Positions 11,176-28,007 of a stretch of DNA of 64,000 nucleotides are shown here, in pieces. Source of the stretch: Denticeps clupeoides (Eukaryota; Chordata; Actinopteri; Clupeiformes; Denticipitidae); contig NC_041712.1 of NCBI RefSeq assembly GCF_900700375.1, positions 24,258,506 through 24,322,505 of the forward strand. Direction: 5' to 3'. The notes beneath the pieces were generated by a model, which saw nothing but the letters and a program-made list of their open reading frames with translations, searched no databases and was not told where the DNA came from. The translations under genes were made by a program, and so were the position numbers. Each line of letters opens with the position of its first letter. Within the stretch, counting starts at the first letter, position 1.

Positions 11176-11623
11176 AGGAGGCAGCCTGCAGCAGGCCGAC
11201 GGTCGACCCACAGAGAAACGGGCGTGGCACCCATCAGGAGTGACGTTTTTGGTCAGTTTTTACGCTGGGAACAGGGCCGGGCCCGACCAGGAACTCGGTG
11301 ACTGGTTCGTGTTCGCCTCCCACGCGGTTAAATACGGGTTTTATATCTCCGACAGAGCGGCCCAAACTAGACAATGTCAGCTCTGAATCCCCAGGGTCCC
11401 CCTCTCTCTTGTTCTCTAAGGATATTAGTATTAATAAGTCAGTATTTTGTCTGTAATAACTTTTCTTTTTTTTTTTTTTATGTTTGCATGCGCTTCATAT
11501 CTGTCTGGGTTTTAAGGAGTAAAACTGGGTGTGGTTCCTGTGAGTGACGCCAGAGGGCAGCGAACTCCTGGCCGGGGCACCGGGGGCCAGAATATTACCC
11601 CGTTCGGACTGTTACTTTGTTTA

Positions 11624-11655
11624 AGAATAAAAGAAGATTCTAAATGCTAAATAAA
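11624..11655 (+). terminator. mpdu1 polyadenylation signals
   Basis: AATAAA occurs at 11626-11631 and again at 11650-11655, about 450 bp after the stop codon. Confidence 0.65.
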
Positions 11656-11676
11656 ATATCTTTTCCAGGCATTTCC

Positions 11677-11708
<32 letters not shown>

Positions 11709-11892
11709 TTCTGTTCTTCGTTCTTTTAAAGACCGTTGTAAAAGGAATGAGGAAGAAGAAGATCAGAAGTAGGGACAGTACAACGGCAACGTTGTCATTC
11801 ATGAAATGTCTGTGATGCCGTTACTGACCTTTCATATGAAATCTGGAAAATCAAAAATGAATAAACACACAAACGAATGATGCTTTTTAAAA

Positions 11893-12045
11893 TGTGTTAC
11901 AAACCAGAAGACCCCACTTACTACCAATCTGTCCCTGAGCAAGACACTTAACCCTGAGTGTCTCCAGGGGGGGACTGTCCCTGTAACTACTGACTGTAAG
12001 TCACTCTGGATAAGGATGTCTGGTAAATGCTGTAAACGTAAATGA
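11893..12045 (+). repeat. SINE-A, head partly lost
   Basis: Starts at aaaccagaag; the body and the tail (tctggtaaatgctgtaaacg) are present. Confidence 0.88.
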
Positions 12046-12258
12046 ATCTGCTGTGACGAAGACGAGGTGATGATGATGTTAACTCTACACTTCACCTACC
12101 AGCCACTTACATTTCTTTTAAGTGTTTACTGTGTTTTCTTGTAATAACACTTTAAAGGTGTATGTATATTATATAAATATAATTTTTATGTGGGTTTGGG
12201 CCCAGTCTCCTGGCCTGTAGTGTTAGTGATAAGATTTGTGATTATTGTAATTCGAGTG

Positions 12259-12482
12259 TTACTCGGCCCTGCTGTTTGATTGGAGCGAATTAGAGAGGCG
12301 GAAGATGTAATCTCTCCCCTCATCTTGGGAGGTCTGGCCTTGGACTTCTGAATGTCGGGCCATATCTGCCTCGATCTGAGCGCCGCGAGAGAATGACAGT
12401 CCCAGACAGATTCGGTCCCCCTGCCTGTCCTGCTCGTCAGGAACTACCAGGTTCTCCACACGTTGTGTGCACTCGTGAACAA
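12259..12482 (-). CDS. Possible terminal exon of an unrecognised gene
   Basis: A 224-bp minus-strand segment starts after a good acceptor (ttttttccgcag) and stays open to TAA at 12259-12261. It reads VHECTQRVENLVVPDEQD, then RQGDRICLGLSFSRGAQI and DYIFRLSNSLQSNSRAE. Codon use looks protein-like, with GC-rich third positions in an AT-rich setting. I do not recognise the protein and I find no partner exon upstream: the next 250 bp are AT-rich and then a SINE. It could be a leftover exon of a lost or moved gene, or chance. Confidence 0.25.
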
Positions 12483-12720
12483 CTGCGGAAAAAAGGCACA
12501 AAATCTTTTCATTCGTTTTTTTTATAGAGCCATAAAAAAGTATGAATTTTTTGGTTGATCGCAGGTCAAATGATAATAATTTGATATTTTTGATTTTCAT
12601 TAGCTCATAAAAAAATGTAAATATGTGTTACTTAACTGAGTAAATGAAAAACTAGTTTGTGTTGACTGATTCCAATGGGAGGCAAGTGTGTGTGTTGTGT
12701 TTCGTTCATTAACTATACAT

Positions 12721-12915
12721 ATTTACATTTACATTTACAGCATTTATCAGACGCCCTTATCCAGAGAGACTTACAACCAGTAGTTACAGGGACAGTCTTC
12801 CTGGAGCAACTTAGGGTTAAGTGTTTTGCTCAGGGACACAATGGTAGTAAGTGGGATTCGAACCCGGGTCTTCTGGTTCATAGGCGAGTGTGTTATCCAC
12901 TAGGCTACTACCACA
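12721..12915 (-). repeat. SINE-A copy
   Basis: Full length in reverse: tail (tttacatttacagcatttat) at the left, tRNA-like head (actaggctactaccac) at the right. Confidence 0.92.
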
Positions 12916-13897
12916 TAGTTCTTAGTCTTTATCTATTTTATTTTTAATGTTAACTTGTAAATAAAGATATTTTACAAAAATATATATTTTACTTTGTCTT
13001 TAAATTGTACTCTGCTGGGAAAATACATTAAATCTATATTTTTACAACATGAAGCATGAAGGACGTGTTTAATGGATGTGCATGTAAGAAATACAAATTA
13101 CATATAAACTTTTCAAAACAGAATTGCTTGGTTAAGATAAAGTTAACTTACTTTAATATATTTAAATAACTTAATTTCAAGCGCGTTAACCAATTATAAA
13201 GAGAAAAACTAAAACATCGGACCTTTTTTCATGCTAATGGAATAATGCCCTGGAGAGGATTTAGCGTGAGATCATACGAAATGAGTGTTATTATGTTATT
13301 ATGTGTGCAGGCAGGAGCCCTCTGATCCCTGAATGCGGCGACATCTGCCGCCGATCAATATCCTAATCCCACTCGGCCCCCACGTCCCCCACGCCGGGTT
13401 CCAGGTGATCCTGGGCCTCTCGGACCTGTCGGAGTGTGACGTGGGAGGACTGGGAAGGGCTTGGAGCAGAGTGTTGAGGGTCCCAGGGGTCCCAGGGGTC
13501 CCTCCCGGGATAATCCTTCATTTAGCAACAACGGGATTACTCTGTGATGTGAGGACAGGCCCTGCAGATATCAGGCCCGGACGATCGGTGATGCCGCCTG
13601 CGCCCTCGCACCTGCTGGTTCCTGAAATAGCGCTCGCCAGACGGGCCAGACAAAACACGGCGCCGTATCTCCGCCCGAACCTGCACCCTGCGCACGGTGA
13701 CAGGTGGGCGGAGGTATGCAGCTGATCCGGCCCCCGGTTGTGACCTCGGCACTGGAGCGTGACAGCCGCACACACACTCCCTGCCATACACACACACACA
13801 CACACACACAGGGAATGTTGTTTGGGTTTGGCGTCAGGGAGCGTCTCTGCCTTGTGACACGCCTTCGGCCCGGAGTCCAACGTGACGTCCAAACAGG

Positions 13898-14022
13898 AGA
13901 CGTAGCGGCCTGGTGGGTAAGACACTGGCTTATAAACCCCACCTGAGCAGGACACTGTCCCCGTCACTACTGACCCCAAGGCGCTCTGGACGAGGGCGTC
14001 TGGTAAACGCCGTAAATGTAAA
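13898..14022 (+). repeat. SINE-A, old and internally deleted
   Basis: The words gtagcggcctggtgggtaag, ctgagcaggacactgtcc and gggcgtctggtaaacgccgt are recognisable; the B box region is lost. Confidence 0.75.
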
Positions 14023-14930
14023 TAATAAAGAGCCACTGAGACGCTCGCCAGATCTGGAGGTTCAATTAAATCGGCATTAAAAATGCGTGTTTGCCGGTCG
14101 GATTTAAAAGAAAAGCGCGAGTGTGTTTCGGAATGTGACAGCATCTAGTGTTGAGAGAGAGCGGATCTTCTGTCCCCCGGACCCTCGAGTGGGTTTGGGG
14201 GGGTTGAAGTTGTCCGGGAAACAACCTGTGGAGGCCTGGGCCTGTTGCTAAGAGATCTGATGCTTTCAGCAGGAAAATCCCACTTGCACCCCCCCACCCA
14301 CCCACCCATCACCTCTCTCTCTCTCTCTCTTCAACCCCCACCCTTCCTCTCACCCAAACTCTCAGACTTTCGAGTTGTTATTTAGATCCGGCTCCTTTAT
14401 TAACTCCTTCCTCCCCCTGAGTGTGGTGAAGTGCCAGAAGGCGGGACCACGTCAGGCTGCGATGTATATTTTATATGCATTTCATTCTGCGATAATAATA
14501 ATCATGATGGCAACGAGCACGCAGGGTGATGCGACTCATACAAGACCGAAAAGTCAAAGTTGTGCTCGGAGTCCGGGCCGTTCCCTCCCCTTCCCCCGCG
14601 ATTAGCCGCTCCCGACTGGACCATTTCCATGAGAATGGAGCGGGGCAGCGAGAGGGTTAAGCCCGGCCTGGAGACGGGGGCCACCTCAATGCGACGCTAA
14701 TTTTCTGCCCGGCGGGGTTCCGAGAGAAAGGGAGGACAATGGCGGCCGTAAGAGGCGCTGAGAACCGCGGCTTTTACTGCGCGCACCTGCCCGCTGAAAG
14801 GCGGCGGCACAAAGCGGGGGCCGAGGCGGCCAATTACGCGCCGCTCCGGAGGGGGGTGCGGGCCGGGTACCCGCGACTCCTGCGCCCCCTGGTCCCCCTG
14901 GTCCCCGTCACCTTCTCCCGGGGCTCGGAC

Positions 14931-15033
14931 GCGCCTTTACGCGCCAAATCCGGACAAGTTCGCGCCTTTACGCGCCAAATCCGGACAAGTTCGTGCCTTT
15001 ACGCGCCAAATCCGGACAAGTTCGTGCCTTTAT
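14931..15033. repeat. 31-bp tandem repeat, 3.3 copies
   Basis: Units start at 14931, 14962, 14993 and 15024 (partial). Each contains cctttacgcgccaaatccgg and the first three are almost identical. Confidence 0.95.
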
Positions 15034-15159
15034 ATTTAACGGAGACGCTCGTTACAATCCAACTCTCCTCATTTCCACCTATTAAAACTTAAAAATTGAT
15101 AGAAAACGTGATGGGTGCAGAAAAAAAGACAGACAAACGTTTACAAAAAATAATACATT

Positions 15160-15955
15160 TCTTTATTATTTTTTTTTGTTCGTTTTCTCTTTTTACACAA
15201 GAAATAAATGTCCCTTATTATAAGGGCAATAAAGGATTATACAAGCACACATCAGAAGCAGCAAACCAACACGTCCATCCATCCACTCGGTCCATTATTT
15301 TAATATAAAGTACAGCTTGTAAACCCCCTTCATCGGGAAGGTCACTTTTTGGACGCAGGAAGACTCTACAGTCAGTAGTCTCAATTTATAATTTAAATCA
15401 GACAAAAAAAAAACTACATGAATTATTGAAATTATTATTTTGCATTTCTAATCAGAAAAAAAAAACTAAATAAAAAAACAGCAGCACAGCAGAGACCTAA
15501 ATGTTCCTGTTAAACTCATTCTGGAGCCCGGAAAAGGGCTCAACTACGAAACGAAGACGAACTACCACTATTGTCCCAGACCGAGTCGGGCCCGGCGCGC
15601 CGTGTCATAAACCACGTAGAAAAGTGTGAAATCGGGGTGCTGAGGGGACCCAGCATCATGCAGTGAACATGTGTGTGTACCCATCAGGTCTACCGTCCAG
15701 CTGCACACCAGGACGGGCCCTGGCTTCCGCAAAATAGCCCGACGTGGGGCCCGAAGGCACCGGGAATATGCCGCCTTGTGCTTTAGTGTCTGGCCAGTTC
15801 AGAGTTCGCCCCCACTTCACCGCGGGCAGGAAAAGTGACCGGGTCGCCTCTGCGTCTTCTTGTCGTGCCATGGCCGGTCAGCCGGGCGGGGCCCGGGCCA
15901 CGGGGCCGGACCGGAGGCCTCCTCGCCGGAGAGGGCACCTGAGCTGCTAATGGGG
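15160..15955 (-). other. Probable sox19 3' UTR
   Basis: Non-coding sequence after the sox19 stop. On the minus strand an AATAAA lies at 15162-15167. The 15150-15530 part is AT-rich, as vertebrate 3' UTRs often are. Confidence 0.45.
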
Positions 15956-16843
15956 TCATATGTGGGTGAGAGGCGCGGTGCCGCCCAGGTAGTGTTGCTG
16001 GATGTTGGTGTAGCCCCTCTGGACCACCGCGTCGGCGGTGTCGCCGCCCGGGATGTACATGCTGATCATGTCCCTCAGGTCCCCCTGCAGGGGGCCCCTC
16101 TGGTGACCGGGGCCCCCGGTCGGTGAATGGGACACCGGGTCCGGCTTCACCATGGCCTGCTGCGGGCCGCTGCCGTAGGACATCTGGCTGCAGAGACAAC
16201 AGAAGCGTTAACGCGACGTGAACAGTGACACCCCCGGACGTCGCCTCACCCCCCCCCCCTCCCCGGACCTGTACGACTCGACGTACCTGTACGAGTTGGC
16301 CCCGCCCATGTACGGCTGCGCCGCGGCCATCGCCGGCGGGTACTGCAGCGCGGACAGGTCGTAGCGGTGGAGCTGCTGGCCGTAGCCCAGGGCGTCGCCC
16401 TGCACGCCCGCGTAGCCGCCCGTGTGGCCCCAGCCGTAGCTGTCCATCCGGGGACTCCCGCCGGGGCCCTGCGCGGCGGCCAGCGGGTACTTGGTCCCCG
16501 GGCCGTCCTTCTTCAGGACGGGCTTGGTCTTGCGCCGCGGCTTGTACTTGTAGTCGGGGTACTCCTTCATGTGCAGGGCCCGCAGGCGCTTGGCCTCGTC
16601 GATGAAGGGCCGCTTCTCGGCGTCGGCCAGCAGCTTCCACTCGGCGCCCAGGCGCTTGCTGATCTCCGAGTTGTGCATCTTGGGGTTCTCCTGGGCCATC
16701 TTGCGCCGCTGGCCGCGGGACCAGACCATGAAGGCGTTCATGGGCCGCTTGACCTTGTCCATGGGGTCCGGGCCGGCGGCGGCGGCGGCGGCCTGGTGCG
16801 GCGGGACCGGCGCCTTCAGGTCGTGCTCCATCACGCTGTACAT
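15956..16843 (-). CDS. sox19a: SoxB1 transcription factor Sox19 (SOX15 counterpart)
   Basis: A DNA-binding activator of the SoxB1 group, which acts in early embryo and neural progenitor fate. Two exons: 16843 down to 16287 (or 16269) and 16187-15956, about 262 residues. The N-terminus [10 protein letters not shown] and a poly-Ala run precede the HMG box at about residues 32-110 ([20 protein letters not shown] ... [14 protein letters not shown]). The SoxB1 segment [15 protein letters not shown] follows the box. The C-terminus ends in [12 protein letters not shown]. The start at 16843 is chosen because fish Sox19a proteins begin MYSxMEH. An open frame continues upstream but is GC-rich UTR. The single intron matches the SOX15/Sox19 layout. 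Two in-phase donors 18 bp apart make the exon-1 end ambiguous. Sox19b is the alternative identity, so the a/b suffix is tentative. Confidence 0.93.
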
Positions 16844-17365
16844 GACGCGGGATCTGCGGGCTGAAGGACTGGAGCGGCCCGGTCCTCCTCCGAGCGCCTC
16901 ATTTGCATCACCAAAGGAGGGGCGCGGCGAGCTCAGAACGGCGCTGGAGCCGATAGGGGGAGGTTCCTGCGTGGGAGGGGGAAGAAAGTTTCTTACAGCC
17001 CCCCCCCCCCCCCATCCCGACAGGAGAACCAGCTGGACAGGCACAAAGCGACCTGGCCTGGAGACAGCTGTCACCTGATCTGGGATCAGTGGACGTGGAG
17101 GAGGACTCAGGCAGGACAGGTCCGGAGATATAAAAACTCGCACATGCCGTCATGGTGTACTTTGTTCTATTCATTTGAGTCGCGGTCGCTCCTCTTTGTC
17201 CTTTCCAGCAACTCTTGGAACGAACTTTGTGTCCAAAACACACTTTTTACGCACTTTTCAAGCACCAAGTTCGTTCCAGAAGTCGTGAATCTGCTGTGAT
17301 GAAGACAGCCGGTGCTGTTTCATCATCATCATCATCAGAGAGTGAATATCAGCGTACATCAATAC

Positions 17366-17512
17366 ACACCTGGCATGTACGACGCCCTTAGAATCAGTAG
17401 TTAAAGGGACAGTGTTCCCCTGGGGACACTGGGGTTAAGTGTCTTGCTCACGGACACGATGGTAGGAAGTGGGATTTGAACCTGGGACTTTGTGGTCTTC
17501 TGGTTCATACAC
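17366..17512 (-). repeat. SINE-A, truncated copy
   Basis: Reverse orientation; tail side missing. The words ggacagtgttcccctgggga, taagtgtcttgctcacggac and ttctggttcata are recognisable. Confidence 0.8.
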
Positions 17513-17513
17513 T

Positions 17514-17957
17514 TACAACATTTACAGTAAGTGACTTACAATCTGTAGTTACTGGGACAGTCCTCACCCTGGAGACACTCAGGGTTGAGTGTCTTGCTCT
17601 GGGACACGATGGTAGGAAGTGGGGTTTGAACCTGAGACTGTGGGTTGATTTATTGTTTTTTGAAATTCCAGTCCACAATTTTTCTGAAGCCATAAATGTA
17701 GATTTTATTACCTATTTTAGTCTTTACTTGACTAATTGTGTTTGGTTTTTATTTCATTGACGATAAAAACTTTGTACGACGTCTCATTGCTACACCGACG
17801 ATAAAGAACGAATTTTGGATTTATTACTGAATATTGCACACAACAACGTGACACTCAGGCGATGATGTGACTTGGTGGGTTTTGTGTTTAAATTTCCTCT
17901 ATTCGATAGTCCTGGTTGATGGACGAGTGTGTTACCCGCCAGGATGCCATCATGTCC
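17514..17957 (-). repeat. SINE-A split by a 260-bp insert (composite repeat)
   Basis: SINE-A body at 17514-17640, then about 265 bp of other sequence, then the SINE head again (gacgagtgtgttacccgcca) at about 17909-17957. The insert starts gagactgtgggttgattta and contains acaatttttctgaag and attgcacacaacaacgtgac. It is found again next to another SINE-A at 30415-30655. Confidence 0.75.
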
Positions 17958-18286
17958 AATAATTGACGCGTTACTGCAGACTAGAGAACGGTAAGAACAG
18001 CCCGTCACGTTCGTCCTTCTAATGTTCTCTTGTAGCAGAAAAAAGCCCCCCAATGTGACGCCGCGGCTGTGGCCTGTGGTGTCTGACAATTAAAAAAGGA
18101 CATGAAAATGCTGCTCTTTTTATTATAATTTCGTCCCCTGTTCACCACGATTCCGATCAGTAAAACCAAAACTCACCAAACCGGGACGGGTGTGGACCTC
18201 GGACGACCCTGGTGGATGGAATCTCTCATTCTCATGCTGCCACGGATCGTGCAGCCTTCAGATTATGTTTTTATTGAACGGTATTA

Positions 18287-18448
18287 AAGTGAAGTGATTG
18301 TCACTTGTGATACACGGCAGCACAGCACACGGTGCGCACAGTGAAATTTGTCCTCTGCATTTAACCCATCACCCTGAGTGAACAGTGGGCAGCCATGACA
18401 GGCAACCGGGAAGCAGCATGTGGGGACGGTGCTTTGCTCAGTGGCATG
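18287..18448 (-). repeat. SINE-B, truncated, reverse
   Basis: Tail side present (gaagtgattgtcacttgtga, aatttgtcctctgcatttaa) up to ggtgctttgctcagtggcat; the tRNA head is lost. Confidence 0.9.
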
Positions 18449-18494
18449 GTTGTCATGGTTTCGCCAGGCCCTGTGAATTTTTGTGAATTTTTGG

Positions 18495-18716
18495 GCCAGT
18501 GGTGGCCTAGCGGATAATGAAGCGGCCCCGTAATCAGAAGGTTGCTGGTTCGAATCCCGATCCACCAAGGTGCCAGTGAGCAAAGCACCGTCCCCACACA
18601 CTGCTCCCCGGGCGCCTGTCATGGCTGCCCACTGCTCACTCAGGGTGATGGTTAAATGCAGAGGACACATTTCACTGTGTGCACCATGTGCACATGTGAC
18701 AATCACTTCACTTCAC
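18495..18716 (+). repeat. SINE-B, near full length, forward
   Basis: tRNA-like head (gtggcctagcggataatgaa with B box ggttcgaatcc), body (caaagcaccgtccccacaca) and tail (atgtgacaatcacttcactt). Confidence 0.93.
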
Positions 18717-18829
18717 AACACATTGATCTTCATTTGACAGTTTTGGCCATTTGTTGGTGTACAATTAGCACAATTTCTGTTTTTTTTTATATATATATAT
18801 GTGTGTGATTCACCAAAACTGTGTAAAAT

Positions 18830-19950
18830 GCGTGTGCATGGTGCGGGGCGTCGCCTGATTCCCACCTCGCCGGGCCCAGCTACCGTAGGGAGGCGGAGGT
18901 GCGAGCGCTCCCTCCTTAGCACCTCGCCGGGCGAGGCCCGTTAGGTTTCCACGGTCGCCACTTTGCGCCTCCATTGTCGCCGCGGCGCCACATAAACATA
19001 CGGACAATGGGCGTACATGCGAGCCCACCTGGCCCCCCGCCGGGCCCCTCCACCCATCGCACATTAGTATGTGCATGCGGCGCTGCGCCCCGGGGGCCTT
19101 TCACTCGCAGCTCGGCTGCATCCGGGTAAAAACCCGACCCGACGCGCTGGAGTGACATTGCGCGGCGGTGCCACGTGCCGGGATGAAATCGGAGGCCTCC
19201 GACGTTTTACACGTAAAATAAAAAGCCGAGGACGGGAGTAATCCCGCCGCCGACTGTCCTTCCCCTCGTCCCTGTTATTGTTACACACTTATTGAGCAAT
19301 TAACCTTACTTTATGCCGAGTGTGAATATGGAGTGTGCCGCCGCCATTGTGCCGGCTTCATTGTCATGTATGGGATCAGTCTCATAAGCCAAAGCAGAAA
19401 GAAGGGGAAAAAAAAGAAGAGAGGAAACGCACCGATGTCTCCCGGCGCTGTGTCGACAATCAAATCAAAATTTAAGTGGGGCCGCGAGCGAGGGGCCAAA
19501 ACGGAGCGGCCCTGAAAGCGGCCGACATCATACTCACACGGGACAGGGGACGGGGGGATGACAGATTGGACGCTGGGGATAAAGGGGGAGAGGAGAATGA
19601 AGTGAGGAGGTGAAAAGAAAAGAGGGGATGATCGGAGGGAGGGGAAGGGCCCGGGTTGAGCTGGAGGACAGAAAGAGAAAGAAGGGGGGGGGGGGGGGGG
19701 GGTCGCTAGGAGGAGAAAGTTCTTAAGCTTTTCAATGACAAGTAGACTAAAAGGCCCTCTATTCAGGCCCGCTCGGGCTGCTCTTCTTATGCAAATGGCG
19801 GCCGTGGTCTCCCAGCCATCCATCACTGGCCGGGGTGACCCTTTACGAGCCCCACTCACCCCGGCCCACAAACAGAGCTGCTACCGGAGGAGGGGGCAGG
19901 TGATGGGGGCTTGAGTTGGAGGATGGGGTGGCCGGGATGGAGAGAGAGCG
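18830..19950. promoter_or_regulatory. GC-rich candidate regulatory block upstream of sox19
   Basis: Repeat-free, GC-rich and 2-3 kb upstream of the sox19 start. It contains CATTGT (Sox-type) at 19345 and 19359, the latter followed by catgtatgg, and a perfect octamer ATGCAAAT at 19789-19796. SoxB1 genes are commonly controlled by Sox/POU elements; the role here is inference from motif and position only. Confidence 0.35.
19684..19702 (+). repeat. Run of 19 G in a purine-rich tract
   Basis: Sits at the end of about 170 bp of nearly pure purine (19540-19702); a candidate for triplex or quadruplex structure. Confidence 0.9.
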
Positions 19951-20656
19951 GAGTTTGGGCCACCTACACAGCGCGAGAAATCGCGGAAATGCTTCGCGCG
20001 CGGGGAAAAAAAAAAACTGTGTGAAGCATTTCTGCGAAAAACATATATAAAATATATATTTAAAAACAAGTATCAACAGGTGTTTTCACTATATATTTTA
20101 TATATATATATATCTGAAAACTCTTGTTGATGCTTCACTATAAAAAAATCCAGTTAGGTAAAATCTTCATTCAGCATTTAATTAATTAAAAGTATGTTAA
20201 CACACGAATATAGAGCAAATATGCCAGTATTAACTGAACACAGATCAGTGTTTAACACTCACTAGTGTTGGGACTGCTGTTTATGTATATGTTCTGCGTA
20301 CGTGAGAATGAATTTATTTAATCTGTAACGTTCTAAATCTAACAGTTGCATTGCTGAAAGTGGCAGCATGTGACATTAATATTTTTATACACTTTAGAAT
20401 TATAGAATGTTGTAGTTTTTTCTGCATCAGGGTAGTGCGTGGCCCTGCGCAGGCCTGCTGCACTGTGGGAGATGATGTCATCACTCCGAGCCAAAGCAGA
20501 AGCTTTTTATTATTATTAATGGTTCATTAACTCTGTACTTTATCGCACTTCAGTTTCAGTGTTATTAACGCAGATTTGAAATGATCCGAGCCTCGAGTAA
20601 ATGCTTTATTTTGATTTTTAAAAATGTAACTATAGTTAGGGTTACTTATGTGAAAT

Positions 20657-20735
20657 GGGGTGGTAGTAGCTTAGTGGGTAACACACTCGCCTATGAACCA
20701 GCTTACTACCATCGTGTCCCTGAGCAACAACGCAC
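20657..20735 (+). repeat. SINE-A, 5' fragment
   Basis: Head (gtagcttagtgggtaacaca) and ccatcgtgtccctgagcaac present, with an internal loss of the B box. Confidence 0.8.
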
Positions 20736-21404
20736 CAGTGCTGTGACGCCACCTGGCGGCCACTACAGGAACCGCGCGGTTACAGGAAGACTAGCAGGGA
20801 GGTAGGAGTCTGGTGGTCCAGGTTCCTAGGACGGCACCTCGGTAAGCAAAATAGAACGCTGACGTGGGGGGAAGTGGGCGGGGCTTCGTGGGCGGTCTTA
20901 ATGCAGATCTGGGGCCACTGTGTAGAGTCAGGGCTGCATGTATTCTGCAGACGCTGATCTGGTAATACACCGAGCACTGGGGAAAAATCGGCAAGACCTT
21001 TAGACGCATGACATGTCTGTGTTTATGGATGAAGAATTTAGGGAGTAACGCTTACCTCTGCCTGGGTTAATGGATTATTGCAAAATAAAAAGTCATGCTT
21101 TATTATAGTATATTTATTTTAGAAACCCTCCCCATTTCAAGTTTACAATAAAGAAAAGAAAAAAATTAATTTGACGGGCATACAAAAATCTTTCTTATAA
21201 CGGAATCCAATATTTATTCATTTCTATTCATATATTAATCCCAGGGACGCATTTCTGAGACCTTTACTGTACACTGGGGTGCCCGGAAAATTAAAACGAG
21301 TGGACCAAAAATATTTAAATCATACTTTGCTCCCCCTCCCTCTGCTTCGAAATCATGAAAACTGCGATTCGGATTAAAAGCGCTGAGCTTTTATATAGAT
21401 ATTT

Positions 21405-21439
<35 letters not shown>

Positions 21440-21810
21440 TGCGGCGACTATGTCGCGAGCAGAACCAGCACCGGGCCAGCAGCGGTCAACACGAGCCACG
21501 CTGGAACCCGGAAAGCACAGGTACAGGGCGAGTCAGGGCACAAACATTTAAAAAGACGACGCACGGTAAGGGCTGAGAAAGGACGGGGGTGGCCGAGTCG
21601 ATCCAAGCATAAACTTTCTTTTTATTCCAAGAGCGGAGGAAGAGAGGCAATTCATTCATGTCCCAACACCTTAAAGGAGAAGAATGGACAGAGCTTCTCA
21701 GACCTCCCCCCTGTTTAAGAGCATAAATTCGAGGGGGCGTGGACAGGGTGAGCGGTGAACCGATAGGAGCGTTTAGAGAGGGGCGATTTCGGGGTGGGGC
21801 CGGCGCTGGC

Positions 21811-27309
<5,499 letters not shown>

Positions 27310-28007
27310 TATCACAAAGGGCGAAGCGCGCCGCGGGAGCGGCTTATATACGTCGACGTGACCCGCGCGAGCCGCGCTGCGATTGCGGGAACGCGCGGTC
27401 AGTCGCGGCGGGCCCCTCCCCGCCGCTGCGGGCCCCGCCCTCCGGTTACCACATATGGTCGGAAGGGGCGGGAGCGGCGTGGGGTGGAGGCGGCCGAAAG
27501 TGGCGATACGCGCGATTTCATTGGCTCCCGCGTTAACGCGCAAAGAATGCCATTTTGCACGCATGCGCGCGGTGCTGCGGGGCGGGGCCTGTAGCAGTGA
27601 GTGAACCGAGCAGACGGGGTCGATGACGTGAAGACAGCACTTTTATTAGTGGTATTATCACAACGTATGCATAAAAAAAAGATACAAAACAGTATTGATG
27701 AATACAGATTGCCACCTTCCTCTGAACAAATACATAAAAACAGACAAAAAAAAAAAATACTGAACAAAGATAGTGTTGTACATAAAGTCTCTGTGGTCAG
27801 TAATGACTCAAGTCTTCCATAATTTAGAATTGAAGCCAGTCACTAGAATCCCCCCCCCCATACAGATCCCCATTAAAAAGATTTTTAAAAAATGACAGGA
27901 CCTTGTGAGATAGTAATGGGGAAGCAAAACAGAACAATTGGATTTTTTTTTTTTTTTTTTTTAAGAAAATGCACTTTGTTCATAATTGTTGCACCATCCT
28001 CTTGGTC
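27310..28007. other. eif4a1 promoter and senp3 3' UTR
   Basis: 27310-27600 is a CpG-rich promoter. 27600-28007 is AT-rich and is taken as the senp3 3' UTR and its downstream flank. Confidence 0.6.
27344..27351 (-). promoter_or_regulatory. TATA box of eif4a1
   Basis: On the minus strand TATATAAG lies about 35 bp before the ATG at 27309, in a CpG-rich stretch. A start site about 30 bp on would fall at the pyrimidine-leading CCTTTGTG just before ATG, implying a 5' UTR of about 10 nt. Confidence 0.6.

Larger units (their letters stand above)
11176..12258. other. mpdu1 3' UTR and intergenic DNA
   Basis: Contains the mpdu1 3' UTR with poly(A) signals, a (GT)n/(TA)n tract at 11676-11707 and a 5'-truncated SINE-A (11893-12045). 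No other gene is seen. Confidence 0.7.
12483..15955. other. Intergenic space and sox19 3' region
   Basis: Holds a SINE-A (12721-12915), AT-rich DNA to 13300, a diverged SINE-A (13898-14022), (CA)n at 13786-13810, a pyrimidine run near 14310-14330, a 31-bp tandem repeat (14931-15033) and the sox19 3' UTR, probably from about 15160. Several short open frames at 13.3-14.3 and 14.7-15.1 kb have no recognisable product. Confidence 0.55.
16844..21810. other. sox19 upstream space
   Basis: Five kilobases with no exon that I can support. It holds sox19 5' sequence, SINE-A copies (17366-17512, 17514-17640), a composite repeat, a SINE-B inverted pair (18287-18716), a GC-rich unique block (18.83-19.95 kb) with Sox- and POU-type motifs and a 19-G run, AT-rich DNA (20.0-20.6 kb), a truncated SINE-A (20657-20735), a poly-A run (21409-21437) and the eif4a1 3' UTR. 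Confidence 0.6.

Noticed and set aside
14739-15092. 117-codon plus-strand frame starting MAAVRGAENRG
   Set aside because: Much of it is the 31-bp tandem repeat and GC-rich flank; no splice or homology support.
16225-17078. Plus-strand open frames antisense to sox19
   Set aside because: GC-rich shadows of the HMG-box exon with no independent signal.
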